Shown piece after piece: positions 21,487-31,020 of a stretch of 64,000 bases of DNA (position 1 is the stretch's first letter; every line of letters starts with the position of its first letter). Under the pieces are notes generated by a model. That model ran no database searches. It saw only the letters and a list, made by a program, of their open reading frames with translations, and was not told the DNA's origin. Source of the DNA: an uncultured Clostridia bacterium (GTDB lineage Bacteria > Bacillota > Clostridia > Christensenellales > DTU072); NCBI GenBank assembly GCA_944363505.1, contig CALVUD010000001.1, positions 273,633-337,632 on the forward strand. Direction: 5' to 3'. Position numbers and translations under genes: made by a program.

Positions 21487-22023
21487 TTATACCGTTTCGA
21501 CGGTCAGATTGTGGTTGGTGAACACGCACAGATCCGCGGCGATCTTCATGGCTTTTCTGACGATCTCCTCCGCGGAAAGCTCGGTGTTCTCCAAAAGCGC
21601 GCGCGCCGCGCTGAGCGCGTAGTTGCCGCCCGAACCTATGGCGCAAACGCCGCTTTCGGGTTCTATCACGTCGCCCGTGCCCGACACGATCAGCAGATTG
21701 TCCTTGTCTGCGGTTATCAGCATGGCTTCCAGCCGTCTCGCCTTGTCCTGTCTCCACAGTTCTGCAAGTTCGACCGCGGCTCTGGTCAGGTTGCCGCTGA
21801 ATTTCTGTAACATCTCCTCGAACTTTTCGCTTAACGCGAAAGCGTCCGAGACCGAACCCGCGAAGCCCACGACGACCTTCCCGTCATAGATCCTTTTGAC
21901 CTTGACGGCGTTGCCTTTGAAGATCACGCTCTCGCCGAGAGTAACCTGTCCGTCGCCGCCGACTGCGGTCACGCCGTTTCTTTTTACGGCGCAGATTGTA
22001 GTTCCCTTAAGTAAAACGGTCAT
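21487..22023 (-). CDS. hslV: HslV peptidase subunit with a short propeptide
   Basis: 178 residues of the proteasome-beta-like HslV fold: [11 protein letters not shown] at the N-terminus, [27 protein letters not shown]. The catalytic threonine is probably Thr8, preceded by seven residues (MTVLLKG), so maturation would require cleavage at the Gly7-Thr8 bond. Many HslV proteins begin directly at Met-Thr-Thr, while some Gram-positive members carry short leaders. The start overlaps the trmFO stop by four bases. Confidence 0.93.
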   Translation of the reverse strand: MTVLLKGTTICAVKRNGVTAVGGDGQVTLGESVIFKGNAVKVKRIYDGKVVVGFAGSVSDAFALSEKFEEMLQKFSGNLTRAAVELAELWRQDKARRLEAMLITADKDNLLIVSGTGDVIEPESGVCAIGSGGNYALSAARALLENTELSAEEIVRKAMKIAADLCVFTNHNLTVETV

Positions 22024-23324
22024 AGACTGACTCCTTTGTTGTTTTCTATGTATTTTTCGAGATCGCTCAGCGCTCTCTCCGAATAAGCGCGCTTTTTAAG
22101 CGACTTATCCTTTATTTTCGTTTCGAGGGGCGGCGTCAGGGCAAAGCTTGCGTGCATCGGCTGAAAATTACCCGCGTATCCCGCGACGTATCTTTGCAGC
22201 GAGCCGATGGTCGTCGTTTCGGGCAGAACGTGCGTTTCCGCGCCCTTCATGCGCTCGGACAGGTTGATCCCCGCAATCAATCCCGAAGCCGCGCTCTCCA
22301 TATACCCTTCCACCCCCGTAATCTGTCCCGCGAAAAACACGCCCGGCGCGTTTTTTACGGAAAAGTCCGCCGAAAGGAAACCCGGCGAACGGAGGTATGT
22401 GTTTCTGTGCATAACGCCGTACCTTACGAACTCCGCGTTTTCGAGTCCGGGTATCAGTCTGAACACGCGCTCCTGCTCGGGAAAAGCCAGATTGGTCTGG
22501 AATCCCACGAGGTTATAAAGTCCGTCGTAAGCGTCCTCTTTCCTAAGCTGCACCACGGCGTAATATTTTTCGCCGTCCTTGCCTTTGATTCCCACGGGAC
22601 GTAGCGGACCGAAGCGTATGGCGTCCGCGCCGCGGCGCGCCATTTCTTCTATCGGCATACAGCCCTCGAACAGCTCTCCTTTTTCAAAGTCCTTCAGAAT
22701 GACCTTGCGCGCGTTTACGAGTTCGTCGTAAAAGCGCAGGTATTCTTCCTTGTTCATCGGACAGTTCAGATAGTCGGAGTCGCCCTTGCCGTAGCGCGCG
22801 GCAAAGAACGCCTTTTCGCGGTTTACCGAATCGCCCGTGATTATCGGCGCCGCGGCGTCGAAAAAGTACAGCCTTTCCGCGCCCGCCTTTTTTTCTATCT
22901 CCGACGCCATTTTGTCCGAGGTCAAAGGTCCCGTAGCCACGATCGTGTTTTCGTCGATCCGGGTAACCTCCCTGCGGATGACGGTTACCCGTCCCGTATC
23001 GCTTAGCGCTTTTTCGATTTTTGCGGAGAACAGTTCCCTGTCCACCGCAAGCGCGCCGCCCGCGGGCACTCTCGACTCGTATGCCGCCCTCAGGACGACG
23101 GAGCCGAGCAAACGCATTTCCTCTTTCAACGTGCCCTGCGCGGTATTTACGTCCGCGCTCTTCAGCGAATTTGAACACACCAGTTCCGCGATCCCGGCGC
23201 CTTTATGAACCGGGGTTTGCTTTACGGGGCGCATTTCGTACAGCTCTACCTCTGCTCCGCGTATCGCCAGCTGGTAAGCAGCTTCGGCTCCCGCAAGACC
23301 GCCGCCTATTACGCGCGCAAGCAT
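22020..23324 (-). CDS. trmFO: tRNA (uracil-5-)-methyltransferase TrmFO
   Basis: 434 residues, an FAD and folate-dependent enzyme that makes m5U54 in tRNA. The dinucleotide-binding start [16 protein letters not shown], then ELYEMRP and [10 protein letters not shown], is characteristic of TrmFO. It sits directly between topA (start adjoins its end coordinate, 23324/23325) and hslV (4-base overlap). In Bacillus a xerC gene lies between trmFO and hslV; it is missing here. Confidence 0.95.
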   Translation of the reverse strand: MLARVIGGGLAGAEAAYQLAIRGAEVELYEMRPVKQTPVHKGAGIAELVCSNSLKSADVNTAQGTLKEEMRLLGSVVLRAAYESRVPAGGALAVDRELFSAKIEKALSDTGRVTVIRREVTRIDENTIVATGPLTSDKMASEIEKKAGAERLYFFDAAAPIITGDSVNREKAFFAARYGKGDSDYLNCPMNKEEYLRFYDELVNARKVILKDFEKGELFEGCMPIEEMARRGADAIRFGPLRPVGIKGKDGEKYYAVVQLRKEDAYDGLYNLVGFQTNLAFPEQERVFRLIPGLENAEFVRYGVMHRNTYLRSPGFLSADFSVKNAPGVFFAGQITGVEGYMESAASGLIAGINLSERMKGAETHVLPETTTIGSLQRYVAGYAGNFQPMHASFALTPPLETKIKDKSLKKRAYSERALSDLEKYIENNKGVSL

Positions 23325-25454
23325 TTATTTGTCGTCGCCGGAAAACTTGGCGGCGTCCTCGGCGGACGGCAATATTACCTTTCCGCACCTGCGGTCGTTA
23401 CAGACGTATCTGACGGCGCCGTCCTCTTTGACCACGCGCATGTCGTGCCCGCAGTCGGGACACAGTACGGGAGCGGGTATTTCCCAGCTCATGAACTTAC
23501 ACGTCGGATAGTTGGAACAGCCGTAGAACACCTTGCCCGCCTTGGAGCGGCGCTTATATACCGGCGCGCCGCATATCGGACATACGCCCACGGGTTCGTC
23601 CAGGTTTTTGATGTTCTTGCATTTGGGATAATTGGGGCAGGCGAGGAATTTTCCGTATCTGCTCTCCTTTATCACCATTTTCGCGCCGCATTTTTCGCAT
23701 ACGACGTCGCTGACTTCGTCCGCGCCCTGTTTTTTAACGCCGTTGACGCTGGCGCGGCGCAGTTCGTCCTCGAATCCTGGATAAAAGTCCTCTATGGTCT
23801 TTTGCCATTCTTCGTCGCCGTGCTCTATCCTGTCGAGCTTGGTTTCCATGTCGGCGGTGAAGTGGATGTCGACGATGTTCCTGAAACATTTTTCCATGAA
23901 TTCGGTAACCTGCTCGCCGAGTTCGGTGGGCTTGAACAATTTCTGTTCTTTCACGACGTATTCGCGCTTCGTCAACACGGCGATGACCGTCGCGTATGTG
24001 GACGGACGTCCTATACCGTTTTCTTCCATCGCCTTGATAAGCGTGGCTTCGGAATAGCGCGGCAACGGTTTCGTAAATTTCTGCTCGCTCTTTATCTCTT
24101 TGGGATTGAGCTTTTCTCCCTCGTGAAGATCGGGCAGAACGTCGCTGACGGCGCCGTCCTCCTCGTCCTTCTTTTCAGCCTCGTAAACGGCGGTGAAGCC
24201 GTTGAAAACCATCGCCCTGCCGCTGACCTTGAAGCCGTACTCGGTCGCGGGCGAAACCGCCTTGACCCTGACCGTCATGGTATTGTAAACGGCGTCCGTC
24301 ATCTGGCTAGCGAGGAAACGGTCGTATATCAGCTTATAAAGCCTGTAATGGTTCCTCGGCAGTTTGTCCTTCAGACTTTCGGGCGTGCGGTTCAGGTTTA
24401 CAGGACGTATAGCTTCGTGGGCGTCCTGAACGTTTTGTCCCTTGGAGGCGTAAAAATTGGGTTTTTCGGGAACGTATTCCCTGCCGTACACGTCGGCGAT
24501 AAACTCCCTGGTCTTTGCCTGCATTTCGGCGGAGATCCTGACGGAGTCCGTTCTGATATAGGTGACCAAAGCCGTCTGGCCCTCTCCGGGTATGTCCACG
24601 CCTTCGTACAGAGCCTGAGCGATCTGCATTATCTGCGGCGCGCTGATACCGAGCTTTTGCGAACCGTCCTGTTGAAGCGTCGATGTGGTGAACGGCGCCG
24701 CGGGATGCGACTTCGACACGCTGCGTTTTACGGTATCGACCGACCATTCGGACTCGTCGAGGTTTTTGAGGATAACGTCCGCCTGTTCCTTGTTTTCGGG
24801 CTTTATCTTGACGCCCTTTTCGTCGTTGAGCAAAGCCTTGAACACGGGCGAACGCGTGCCCTCTTTCAACAGCATCGCAGTGATGACCCAGTACTCTTTA
24901 GGCACGAACGCGTTTATTTCGCGCTCGCGGTCGACTATCATCTTCAACGCGGCGGACTGCACTCTTCCCCCGGAAAGACCGCTCTTTATCTTGCGGGAAA
25001 GAATGGGGCTGACCTTGTATCCCACCAGACGGTCCAGCACGCGGCGCGCCTGTTGGGCGTTGACGAGACTCATGTTAATTTCGCGCGGGTTCTCTATCGC
25101 GCGGTTTACCGCGCGTGAGGTTATTTCGTTGAACTCTATGCGGTTCTGCTTGCCGAGAAGTCCCAGATAAGTCGCGAGATGCCAGCTTATCGCTTCGCCT
25201 TCGCGGTCCGGGTCGGTCGCAAGGAAGGTGCAATCGGATTCCTTGACTTCCTTCATCAGGCGTTTGATCAATTCCTTCTTTTTCTGGTCTGCGACGACGT
25301 ATTCGGGCTTGAAACGGTCCTGAATGTCGATACCGAGAGTCTTGGTCGGCAGGTCGCAGATATGACCGCCCGAAGCCATGACCCTGTAATCGCGCCCCAG
25401 ATATTTCTGGATTGTCTTTGCCTTGGAAGGCGACTCCACTATCACTAACTTCAT
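23325..25454 (-). CDS. topA: DNA topoisomerase I
   Basis: 709 residues. Toprim domain at the N-terminus (LVIVESPSKAKTI, DPDREGEAI), catalytic Tyr299 in VTYIRTDSVRIS, and three C-terminal four-cysteine zinc ribbons (CEKCGAK..., CPICGAP..., CPDCGHD...). It relaxes negative supercoils. It lies one base after dprA in the conserved dprA-topA-trmFO order. Confidence 0.96.
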   Translation of the reverse strand: MKLVIVESPSKAKTIQKYLGRDYRVMASGGHICDLPTKTLGIDIQDRFKPEYVVADQKKKELIKRLMKEVKESDCTFLATDPDREGEAISWHLATYLGLLGKQNRIEFNEITSRAVNRAIENPREINMSLVNAQQARRVLDRLVGYKVSPILSRKIKSGLSGGRVQSAALKMIVDREREINAFVPKEYWVITAMLLKEGTRSPVFKALLNDEKGVKIKPENKEQADVILKNLDESEWSVDTVKRSVSKSHPAAPFTTSTLQQDGSQKLGISAPQIMQIAQALYEGVDIPGEGQTALVTYIRTDSVRISAEMQAKTREFIADVYGREYVPEKPNFYASKGQNVQDAHEAIRPVNLNRTPESLKDKLPRNHYRLYKLIYDRFLASQMTDAVYNTMTVRVKAVSPATEYGFKVSGRAMVFNGFTAVYEAEKKDEEDGAVSDVLPDLHEGEKLNPKEIKSEQKFTKPLPRYSEATLIKAMEENGIGRPSTYATVIAVLTKREYVVKEQKLFKPTELGEQVTEFMEKCFRNIVDIHFTADMETKLDRIEHGDEEWQKTIEDFYPGFEDELRRASVNGVKKQGADEVSDVVCEKCGAKMVIKESRYGKFLACPNYPKCKNIKNLDEPVGVCPICGAPVYKRRSKAGKVFYGCSNYPTCKFMSWEIPAPVLCPDCGHDMRVVKEDGAVRYVCNDRRCGKVILPSAEDAAKFSGDDK

Positions 25455-26549
25455 TTAATACACTCCGTAACAGTTGTTTTCGGCTCTGTAAACGAGCCCC
25501 TTTATTTCCATGCCCGTCAGCAAGGCGTTCAGTTCGCTGACTTTCAGACCGGTAACCGCAATCAGCTCTTCGAAATGAGCGTTGCCAAGTTGCAGTCTGT
25601 TCATAATCTTTTCTTCGTTGACGTCCAGATCCATGTCCGTGGCGTCCGAGTCGGGAGCGCGGTACAGTCCCAAAGCCTCTATAACGTCGTCGGGAGAGAG
25701 CACCATCGCGCCCTGAAGTTCCTTTAACAGTTTGTTGCTGCCCCTGCCGCACTCGGAATTTACCGCGCTCGGCACTATAAACAGCTCCTTGCCCTGCTTT
25801 ATCGCATAGTCTGCGGTTATCAGCGCTCCGCTTTTTTCGCGCGCTTCGGAAACGAGTACGGCGTCCGACAGCCCGCTGACTATACGGTTCCTTTCGGGAA
25901 AGTGATAGGCTTTCGCCTCCGTTCCGGGAGGATACTCGCTGACCAACAGCCCCTTTTTCGCTATTTCCTCGTACAACGCACGGTTTTCGGCGGGATACAC
26001 CCTGTCCACTCCCGTGCCAAGTACCGCTATCGTCTTGCCGCCCGCGTCCAGCGCCGCACGGTGCGCCGCGGCGTCAATGCCCCTTGCCAGTCCCGAAACT
26101 ATCGTAAGCGAACACTTTGCCAGCACTTCGCTGAAAGCGTAAGCCGTCTTTTCGCCCTGTATCGTGGGATTTCTGCTCCCCACTACGGCGACCGACCGGC
26201 TTTTCAAAAGGCTCTTGTCGCCCACGGTGTAAAGTATCGGAGGCGGGTTGTCTATTTCCGACAGCGCCTCGGGATAATCGGATTCGCCGCGCACCACGAC
26301 TTTTATTCCCTTTATCTCCATTCTCGCAAGCGTCTTTTTAAACGCGTCCGAGTTTTTTGCGGCAACGGAGATCTTTTCGGCGGCTTTTTCTCCCGCCGCG
26401 CTTTTGACGACGGCGAAACTGCCCGCGGGATCGTCGGGTATCCTGATCACCGCGGATTCGGGAAGCGAAAGTATCCTGTTGATCACTCCGCTAGAAAACC
26501 CCGCTTCGCTCTGAAGCCATATCACCGCTTTTTTATAGGCTTCAATCAT
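25455..26549 (-). CDS. dprA: DNA processing protein DprA
   Basis: 364 residues: a helical N-terminus (about 1-75), the Rossmann-like DprA domain with VVGSRNPT and SGLARGIDAAAHRAAL, and a C-terminal winged-helix region (about 300-364). DprA binds single-stranded DNA and loads RecA during transformation; it also occurs in organisms not known to be competent. It overlaps the end of comM/yifB by 8 bases. Confidence 0.94.
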   Translation of the reverse strand: MIEAYKKAVIWLQSEAGFSSGVINRILSLPESAVIRIPDDPAGSFAVVKSAAGEKAAEKISVAAKNSDAFKKTLARMEIKGIKVVVRGESDYPEALSEIDNPPPILYTVGDKSLLKSRSVAVVGSRNPTIQGEKTAYAFSEVLAKCSLTIVSGLARGIDAAAHRAALDAGGKTIAVLGTGVDRVYPAENRALYEEIAKKGLLVSEYPPGTEAKAYHFPERNRIVSGLSDAVLVSEAREKSGALITADYAIKQGKELFIVPSAVNSECGRGSNKLLKELQGAMVLSPDDVIEALGLYRAPDSDATDMDLDVNEEKIMNRLQLGNAHFEELIAVTGLKVSELNALLTGMEIKGLVYRAENNCYGVY

Positions 26550-28080
26550 CTAAAAGCCGCTCCTTGGCTTTATACTGTATCGCTTCGGCTATGTCGGACG
26601 CGGCGATACTTTCGCGCCCCTGAAGATCCGCAACCGTCCTTGCGACCTTAAGTATTCTGGTAACCCCTCTCGCGCTTAAGCCGAATTTGCGGTAAGCCGC
26701 TGCCAACAGCTTCTCTGATCCGGGATCGAGTTTGCAGTACTTTTCCATGTGCGCGTTGTTCATCTCGGCATTGGTGTGTATTCCGTCTGCCGAGAACCTC
26801 TTTCTTTGTATCGCCCGCGCCGCAGCCACGCGTTTTCTGACCTCGGCGCTCGATTCTTCCTCGGAAGAGCTTCTGAGTTCGTCGTATTCCACGCCGTCCA
26901 CGGTAACGAAAAGATCTATTCTGTCCAGGAGCGGTCCCGATATTTTGCCGACGTACCGTTTCCTTTCGTTATATGTACAGGTACACTGCTTGTTCGGGTC
27001 GGTCGAGCCGTAATTGCCGCAGGGGCAGGGATTCATGCTCGCAACCAACATGAACCGCGCGGGATATTCTATTGAACGCGCGACGCGCGTAACCGTAACG
27101 ACGCCGTCTTCCAGCGGCTGGCGCAGCGTTTCCAGCGTGCGCTTGTTATATTCGGGCATCTCGTCCAGGAACAATACCCCGTTATGCGCGAGACTGACCT
27201 CTCCGGCTGTACTTTTGTTACCTCCTCCTATCAGACTGCAAAGGGAGGCTGTATGGTGCGGCGTGCGGAAGGGTCTGGTCTTGATCATGCCCTCGGCAGG
27301 GTCGAGTATGCCCGCCACGCTGTGTATCTTTGTGGTCTCGACGGCTTCCTCGAAGCTCATCTCGGGCATTATCGTCGGAATACACTTGGCAAGCATGGTT
27401 TTGCCCGCGCCCGCGGTGCCGCACATTATCAGATTGTGTCCGCCCGCAACGGCGATCTCGAGCGCCCTTTTGGCGACAGCCTGCCCTTTTACGTATTTAA
27501 GGTCCGAGCCGTATTTGTTCCGTGCGGCGTCCGCAGAATAGATCTTATGCTCGACGGGCGCAATTTCAAGCATGTTGCCCAAAAACGCCGCCGCGTCCGA
27601 AAGAGATTTTACCGCATAAACGGTCGCTTCTTCGACGTACGCCGCTTCGACGGCGTTTTCGGCGGGCACTATAAATTTTCTATATCCCGCCTGAAGCGCC
27701 GAAATAAGTATAGGCAATACGCCGTTTATCTTCCTTAAACTGCCGTCCAGCGACAGTTCGCCAAGCATCACGAACTCGCTCAGCCGATCGGAAGAAATCT
27801 GCTCCGTGCTCGCCAAAAAGCCTACGGCGATCGGAAAATCGAAGGACGAGCCTTCTTTTTTCACGTCGGCGGGCGCCATGTTGACCGTGGTGCGTTTTGC
27901 GGTGAAATCGAAGAAGGAATTTCTGATCGCCGAACGCACGCGGTTCCTGGATTCTTTGACGGCTCCGGAAGGCAGTCCCACGATATCGAACGAAGCGATA
28001 CCTTTCTGGGTATCCACTTCCACGTCTACGGGATAACCTTTCAAGCCGTCCAACGCGTAGCTTTTTATCGTGGCAATCAT
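26542..28080 (-). CDS. comM: ComM/YifB-family AAA+ ATPase (Mg-chelatase-like)
   Basis: 512 residues from the ATG behind GGGAGAG. N-terminal ChlI-like domain (YPVDVEVDTQKGIASFDIVG), AAA+ core with Walker A GTAGAGKTMLAK and Walker B FLDEMPEY, and a C-terminal Mg-chelatase domain containing two Cys pairs near CPCGNYGS and CTC. ComM is a branch-migration helicase in natural transformation of Gram-negatives. Overlap with dprA supports a DNA-uptake or recombination role. An in-frame extension of seven codons lacks a ribosome binding site. Confidence 0.92.
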   Translation of the reverse strand: MIATIKSYALDGLKGYPVDVEVDTQKGIASFDIVGLPSGAVKESRNRVRSAIRNSFFDFTAKRTTVNMAPADVKKEGSSFDFPIAVGFLASTEQISSDRLSEFVMLGELSLDGSLRKINGVLPILISALQAGYRKFIVPAENAVEAAYVEEATVYAVKSLSDAAAFLGNMLEIAPVEHKIYSADAARNKYGSDLKYVKGQAVAKRALEIAVAGGHNLIMCGTAGAGKTMLAKCIPTIMPEMSFEEAVETTKIHSVAGILDPAEGMIKTRPFRTPHHTASLCSLIGGGNKSTAGEVSLAHNGVLFLDEMPEYNKRTLETLRQPLEDGVVTVTRVARSIEYPARFMLVASMNPCPCGNYGSTDPNKQCTCTYNERKRYVGKISGPLLDRIDLFVTVDGVEYDELRSSSEEESSAEVRKRVAAARAIQRKRFSADGIHTNAEMNNAHMEKYCKLDPGSEKLLAAAYRKFGLSARGVTRILKVARTVADLQGRESIAASDIAEAIQYKAKERLLDD

Positions 28081-28100
28081 AGATTCTCTCCCAATTAGCA

Positions 28101-28123
28101 AACGGGAGCCTTTTGGCCCCGTT
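28101..28123 (-). terminator. Hairpin after the 767-residue membrane protein gene
   Basis: AACGGG pairs with CCCGTT and GCC with GGC around an AAAA loop, with one bulged base. The stretch after it on the minus strand is only weakly T-rich, so termination may be partial, and the comM ribosome binding site follows closely. Confidence 0.5.
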
Positions 28124-28128
28124 CGCGT

Positions 28129-30432
28129 TTATTGTTTGTTGTCGTCCTCGTCCGGGTTTTCGTTCTCCGGCGCGGAGATTGATTTTTTCGACTTGCGCTC
28201 TTCGCGGACCTCTTTTATGGCTTCGCCCGTTGCCGATGCCAAAGCCTTTGCCTTGCCGCCTAACGTTCCCAATGCGGCGAATACTTTACGCGCCGTATAG
28301 GCGACGTGTTCGCCGTAGGTCAGATTCAACGCCCTTTGTTCGCTGACGCGGTTGTTGACCAAAACGTCGTAAGCCACTACCACGTAATAAATTATAGCCA
28401 GCAGACTTAGCGTGCCGAAAACATAGATTATCGCCGTAGTTTCGTAGGAAACGGCAAGTATTCCCGTATCGTCGTAACCGCTTACCAGATATACGTAAGA
28501 CACGTTCACGAAGTTGAACGCCGCATAAGCGGTAAACGCGAGGAACAGCCTCTTGTCGTTCAATATGGCGGCGGTTATAAACAATAGCGGCAACGCCGCG
28601 AAAAGGATATCGGGAGTCATGTTGTTGCCGAACGTCCAAAGCGCTATTACGCCCGAAGCCGCCACCAAAGTAAGATGTATCCTGTTACGGCTCCTGAAGT
28701 ACGCCACTCCGAGAAGCGCGACCACGAAAGCGATATACAGTATCGTTACGAATTCGGACTGGAGTCCGACCGCTTCGAAGTTGTTGCCCAGAAGTCCCTG
28801 GAAGTTAAACGCGTTCGCGGTATACAAGTTCGCGCCCTTTACCGTCGCGATATACCTGTCGAAAGCGTTGAACGCGTCTCCGGCTGCGACCTGATTATAA
28901 ACGAAGGGCAACGAAATCAGATAGAACAGTACCAAACCGCCGACCATGGCGATGAACGGAACCGCTATCTTCAGCGCGTTCTTTTCGCGGATGCCTCTGT
29001 AAACGACGTATGCGGTATAGAACAACACGGCGGGCACTACGTACAGCGCGGACACCGAAGTCATTGCCGCAAAGAAATACGAAACCGCCATTCCCGTATA
29101 AGATGCTTTGTTCAGCAGGAAATAGAACGCCAGCACTATGAACATTGCGGAAACGCTTTCGTAGGAACCCCATGCCGACGATAACGAGAACGTTATCGGC
29201 ACGAGCGCGTAGAACGAAGACATTATCGTCGCGGCGACGCGGTCGTGGCGTTTTGCGAGTATCTTATAAATCAGGGCGACCGTGGCAAGGTCTGCCGCTA
29301 CGGCGATCAGCTTGATCACCGCGGTAACGGCAAGCTGCAGATCCGTCTCGGGAAGCCCTATGGCTATCAGTCCCCTGCCGATGAGTCCCGCAAAAGCGTT
29401 CAGATACATCTGAAGCGGCAGCATCGTCGAATATGCGGTATAGTAATATTCGTACAGATATACCGTGCCGTGAGTGGCAACCTGAGTTCCCATGTACGCG
29501 TTACGCGAAAGGTCGTAACCGAAATGCGCGGACAGAATGTTGTCCGAACCCATTATCGCGGTTTCGACCAAAGTGATGACGACTCTGACAAGTCCCGCTA
29601 TCCCGAGGGTCAGGAGCATTCCCGCCCATTTGGTCGAGCGCAGCTTTTCGAAAAACCTGTTTTCCGTGGTAACGTTGGCGAAAGCCAGCGAGCGGCCGCG
29701 GAGCATATAGCACGCATAAGCCAGAAGCAACGTGGCTACGCCGCCAAGGACGACGTAAACGACGTTGGTGTCGGAAGCAAAGCCGTAGATCGCGTTGTTC
29801 AGCTGATAATAGCCGTAGGTCGCCATCGTTTCCTCGGAAACGTCGGAACCGACCAGTTCGAGTTTCAAGTCGTTGATCGTTACGACCGCGCTGACGGGAT
29901 CGGATTCGCTGCCGACGATAACGGCGAGATTGAATTCGCCTCTGGTGCTGTCGGTATGGAAATAGAACGTGTCGGTCTGCGCTCTAGAGGTCGAGGTGTC
30001 GTGGACGGAATTGTCCTGCGAACCTATATTAAAAGCGGGGTCTTCCAGAAAACCGATATAGAATCCGGTATAACCGGATTTGTCGTCGTAATCGGAAATC
30101 GAGTCCACGTCGTAAGTATAAGTGATTTTATAATCGGCGTTGGCTTTCAGATAGACTTTCTGCGAAGCCACGGCGTAACCCGAATTCTGAGTATTGATCC
30201 TGAGTCCGTCGGCGTTGGTGCTGAAAACGGAGGTCGTCGAAGCGCCGTTACCTGCCGACAGATCCCATTCCGCCGCCAAAGCTTCGTTACTGCCGTAGTA
30301 AAAATCGCCTTCCTCGGTGGAAAAGTTCAGTATCTGCGTGCCGGGGTTCTTTTCGAATCTGCCGGTACAACCCGTCAGAACGAATACGATGACCGCCGCA
30401 GCAATTGCCAAAATAAACAATCTCTTTTTCAT
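28129..30432 (-). CDS. Lipoprotein-like extracytoplasmic domain fused to a polytopic GT-C-like membrane protein
   Basis: 767 residues of unknown function. A signal segment ends in a lipobox (LTGC, Cys22). Residues about 30-205 look like a secreted beta-sandwich domain (alternating polar/hydrophobic, Tyr/Asp/Ser-rich). From about 215 there are roughly twelve hydrophobic segments resembling GT-C glycosyltransferases: the first loop carries FGYDLSRNAY and the membrane core has aromatic-rich periplasmic loops. The charged C-terminus (about 715-767) is cytoplasmic. GT-C enzymes transfer sugars from polyprenyl-phosphate donors outside the membrane, so a cell-surface glycosylation role is a reasonable inference only. 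It lies between rplS and comM. Confidence 0.75.
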   Translation of the reverse strand: MKKRLFILAIAAAVIVFVLTGCTGRFEKNPGTQILNFSTEEGDFYYGSNEALAAEWDLSAGNGASTTSVFSTNADGLRINTQNSGYAVASQKVYLKANADYKITYTYDVDSISDYDDKSGYTGFYIGFLEDPAFNIGSQDNSVHDTSTSRAQTDTFYFHTDSTRGEFNLAVIVGSESDPVSAVVTINDLKLELVGSDVSEETMATYGYYQLNNAIYGFASDTNVVYVVLGGVATLLLAYACYMLRGRSLAFANVTTENRFFEKLRSTKWAGMLLTLGIAGLVRVVITLVETAIMGSDNILSAHFGYDLSRNAYMGTQVATHGTVYLYEYYYTAYSTMLPLQMYLNAFAGLIGRGLIAIGLPETDLQLAVTAVIKLIAVAADLATVALIYKILAKRHDRVAATIMSSFYALVPITFSLSSAWGSYESVSAMFIVLAFYFLLNKASYTGMAVSYFFAAMTSVSALYVVPAVLFYTAYVVYRGIREKNALKIAVPFIAMVGGLVLFYLISLPFVYNQVAAGDAFNAFDRYIATVKGANLYTANAFNFQGLLGNNFEAVGLQSEFVTILYIAFVVALLGVAYFRSRNRIHLTLVAASGVIALWTFGNNMTPDILFAALPLLFITAAILNDKRLFLAFTAYAAFNFVNVSYVYLVSGYDDTGILAVSYETTAIIYVFGTLSLLAIIYYVVVAYDVLVNNRVSEQRALNLTYGEHVAYTARKVFAALGTLGGKAKALASATGEAIKEVREERKSKKSISAPENENPDEDDNKQ

Positions 30433-30458
30433 TCCGGCTCCTTATTAGAGGTTTTGTG

Positions 30459-30488
30459 CCGCGCGCCGCTACTAAAGACGGCGCGCGG
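30459..30488. other. Perfect 10-bp GC-rich hairpin downstream of rplS
   Basis: CCGCGCGCCG (30459-30468) and CGGCGCGCGG (30479-30488) are perfectly complementary around a 10-base loop. No T-run follows on either strand, so it is not a classical intrinsic terminator; it could cause pausing or protect the 3' end of the rplS message. Confidence 0.6.
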
Positions 30489-30510
30489 AAGAAGGTGAAG
30501 TTAAAACTTC

Positions 30511-30855
30511 TTATCTGCCCGCCTGTTTGACCTTCGCGGCCTTACCGGTGCGGCCTCTCAGATAATACAGCTTCGCGCGTCTGACCTTGCCCTTACGCGT
30601 GATCTCGATACGGTCGATCTTGGGGGAATGCAGCGGGAAAGTTCTCTCCACGCCTACGCCGAAAGAAAGACGACGTACCGTAAAGGTTTCGCGTATACCG
30701 CCGTTCTTTCTGGCGATAACGGTGCCTTCGAAAGCCTGTAACCTTTCGCGGGTGCCTTCAACGACCTTGACGTATACTTTCACGTTGTCGCCGATGTTGA
30801 ATGCGGGCAGATCTTTTCTGAGACCTTCTTGTTCGATTGTGTCGATAATGTTCAT
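30511..30855 (-). CDS. rplS: 50S ribosomal protein L19
   Basis: 114 residues. The start [20 protein letters not shown], the core [20 protein letters not shown] and [12 protein letters not shown] near the end are typical of L19, at the interface with the small subunit. In Bacillus rplS lies between trmD and rbgA; here it has moved to the far side of rbgA-rnhB-yraN and has its own promoter and leader. The start follows an AGGAGG site. Confidence 0.96.
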   Translation of the reverse strand: MNIIDTIEQEGLRKDLPAFNIGDNVKVYVKVVEGTRERLQAFEGTVIARKNGGIRETFTVRRLSFGVGVERTFPLHSPKIDRIEITRKGKVRRAKLYYLRGRTGKAAKVKQAGR

Positions 30856-30932
30856 GACTTATACCTCCTGTAAACGGCGTACGTATCGGGTTGGGATTTT
30901 GACCGACATAGGTCCGTCGCAAAGTCTTAAAT

Positions 30933-30961
30933 ATAATAACAAAAACGCGCTTGCAGTGCAA
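30933..30961 (-). promoter_or_regulatory. Promoter of rplS, overlapping a hairpin
   Basis: On the minus strand TTGCAC (30956-30961) and TATTAT (30933-30938) are 17 bases apart. The -35 lies inside the hairpin at 30948-30964. The leader of about 70 bases may hold a ribosomal-protein leader, but no clear conserved fold was recognised. Confidence 0.65.
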
Positions 30962-30964
30962 GCG
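30941..30964 (-). terminator. Intrinsic terminator after yraN
   Basis: A 7-bp stem CGCTTGC/GCAAGCG with loop ACT (30948-30964) is followed on the minus strand by CGTTTTT. It closes the rbgA-rnhB-yraN run and overlaps the -35 of the rplS promoter. Confidence 0.7.
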
Positions 30965-31020
30965 TTTTACTTAAATATTATATTATAAAATCCGGAAGCC
31001 TTTTCCGCGCGAATCCACGG

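Noticed and set aside
23205..25118. 637-codon plus-strand open frame opposite topA
   Set aside because: topA on the other strand has all expected motifs; the plus-strand translation is rich in Arg, His and Val with no family features and no ribosome binding site.
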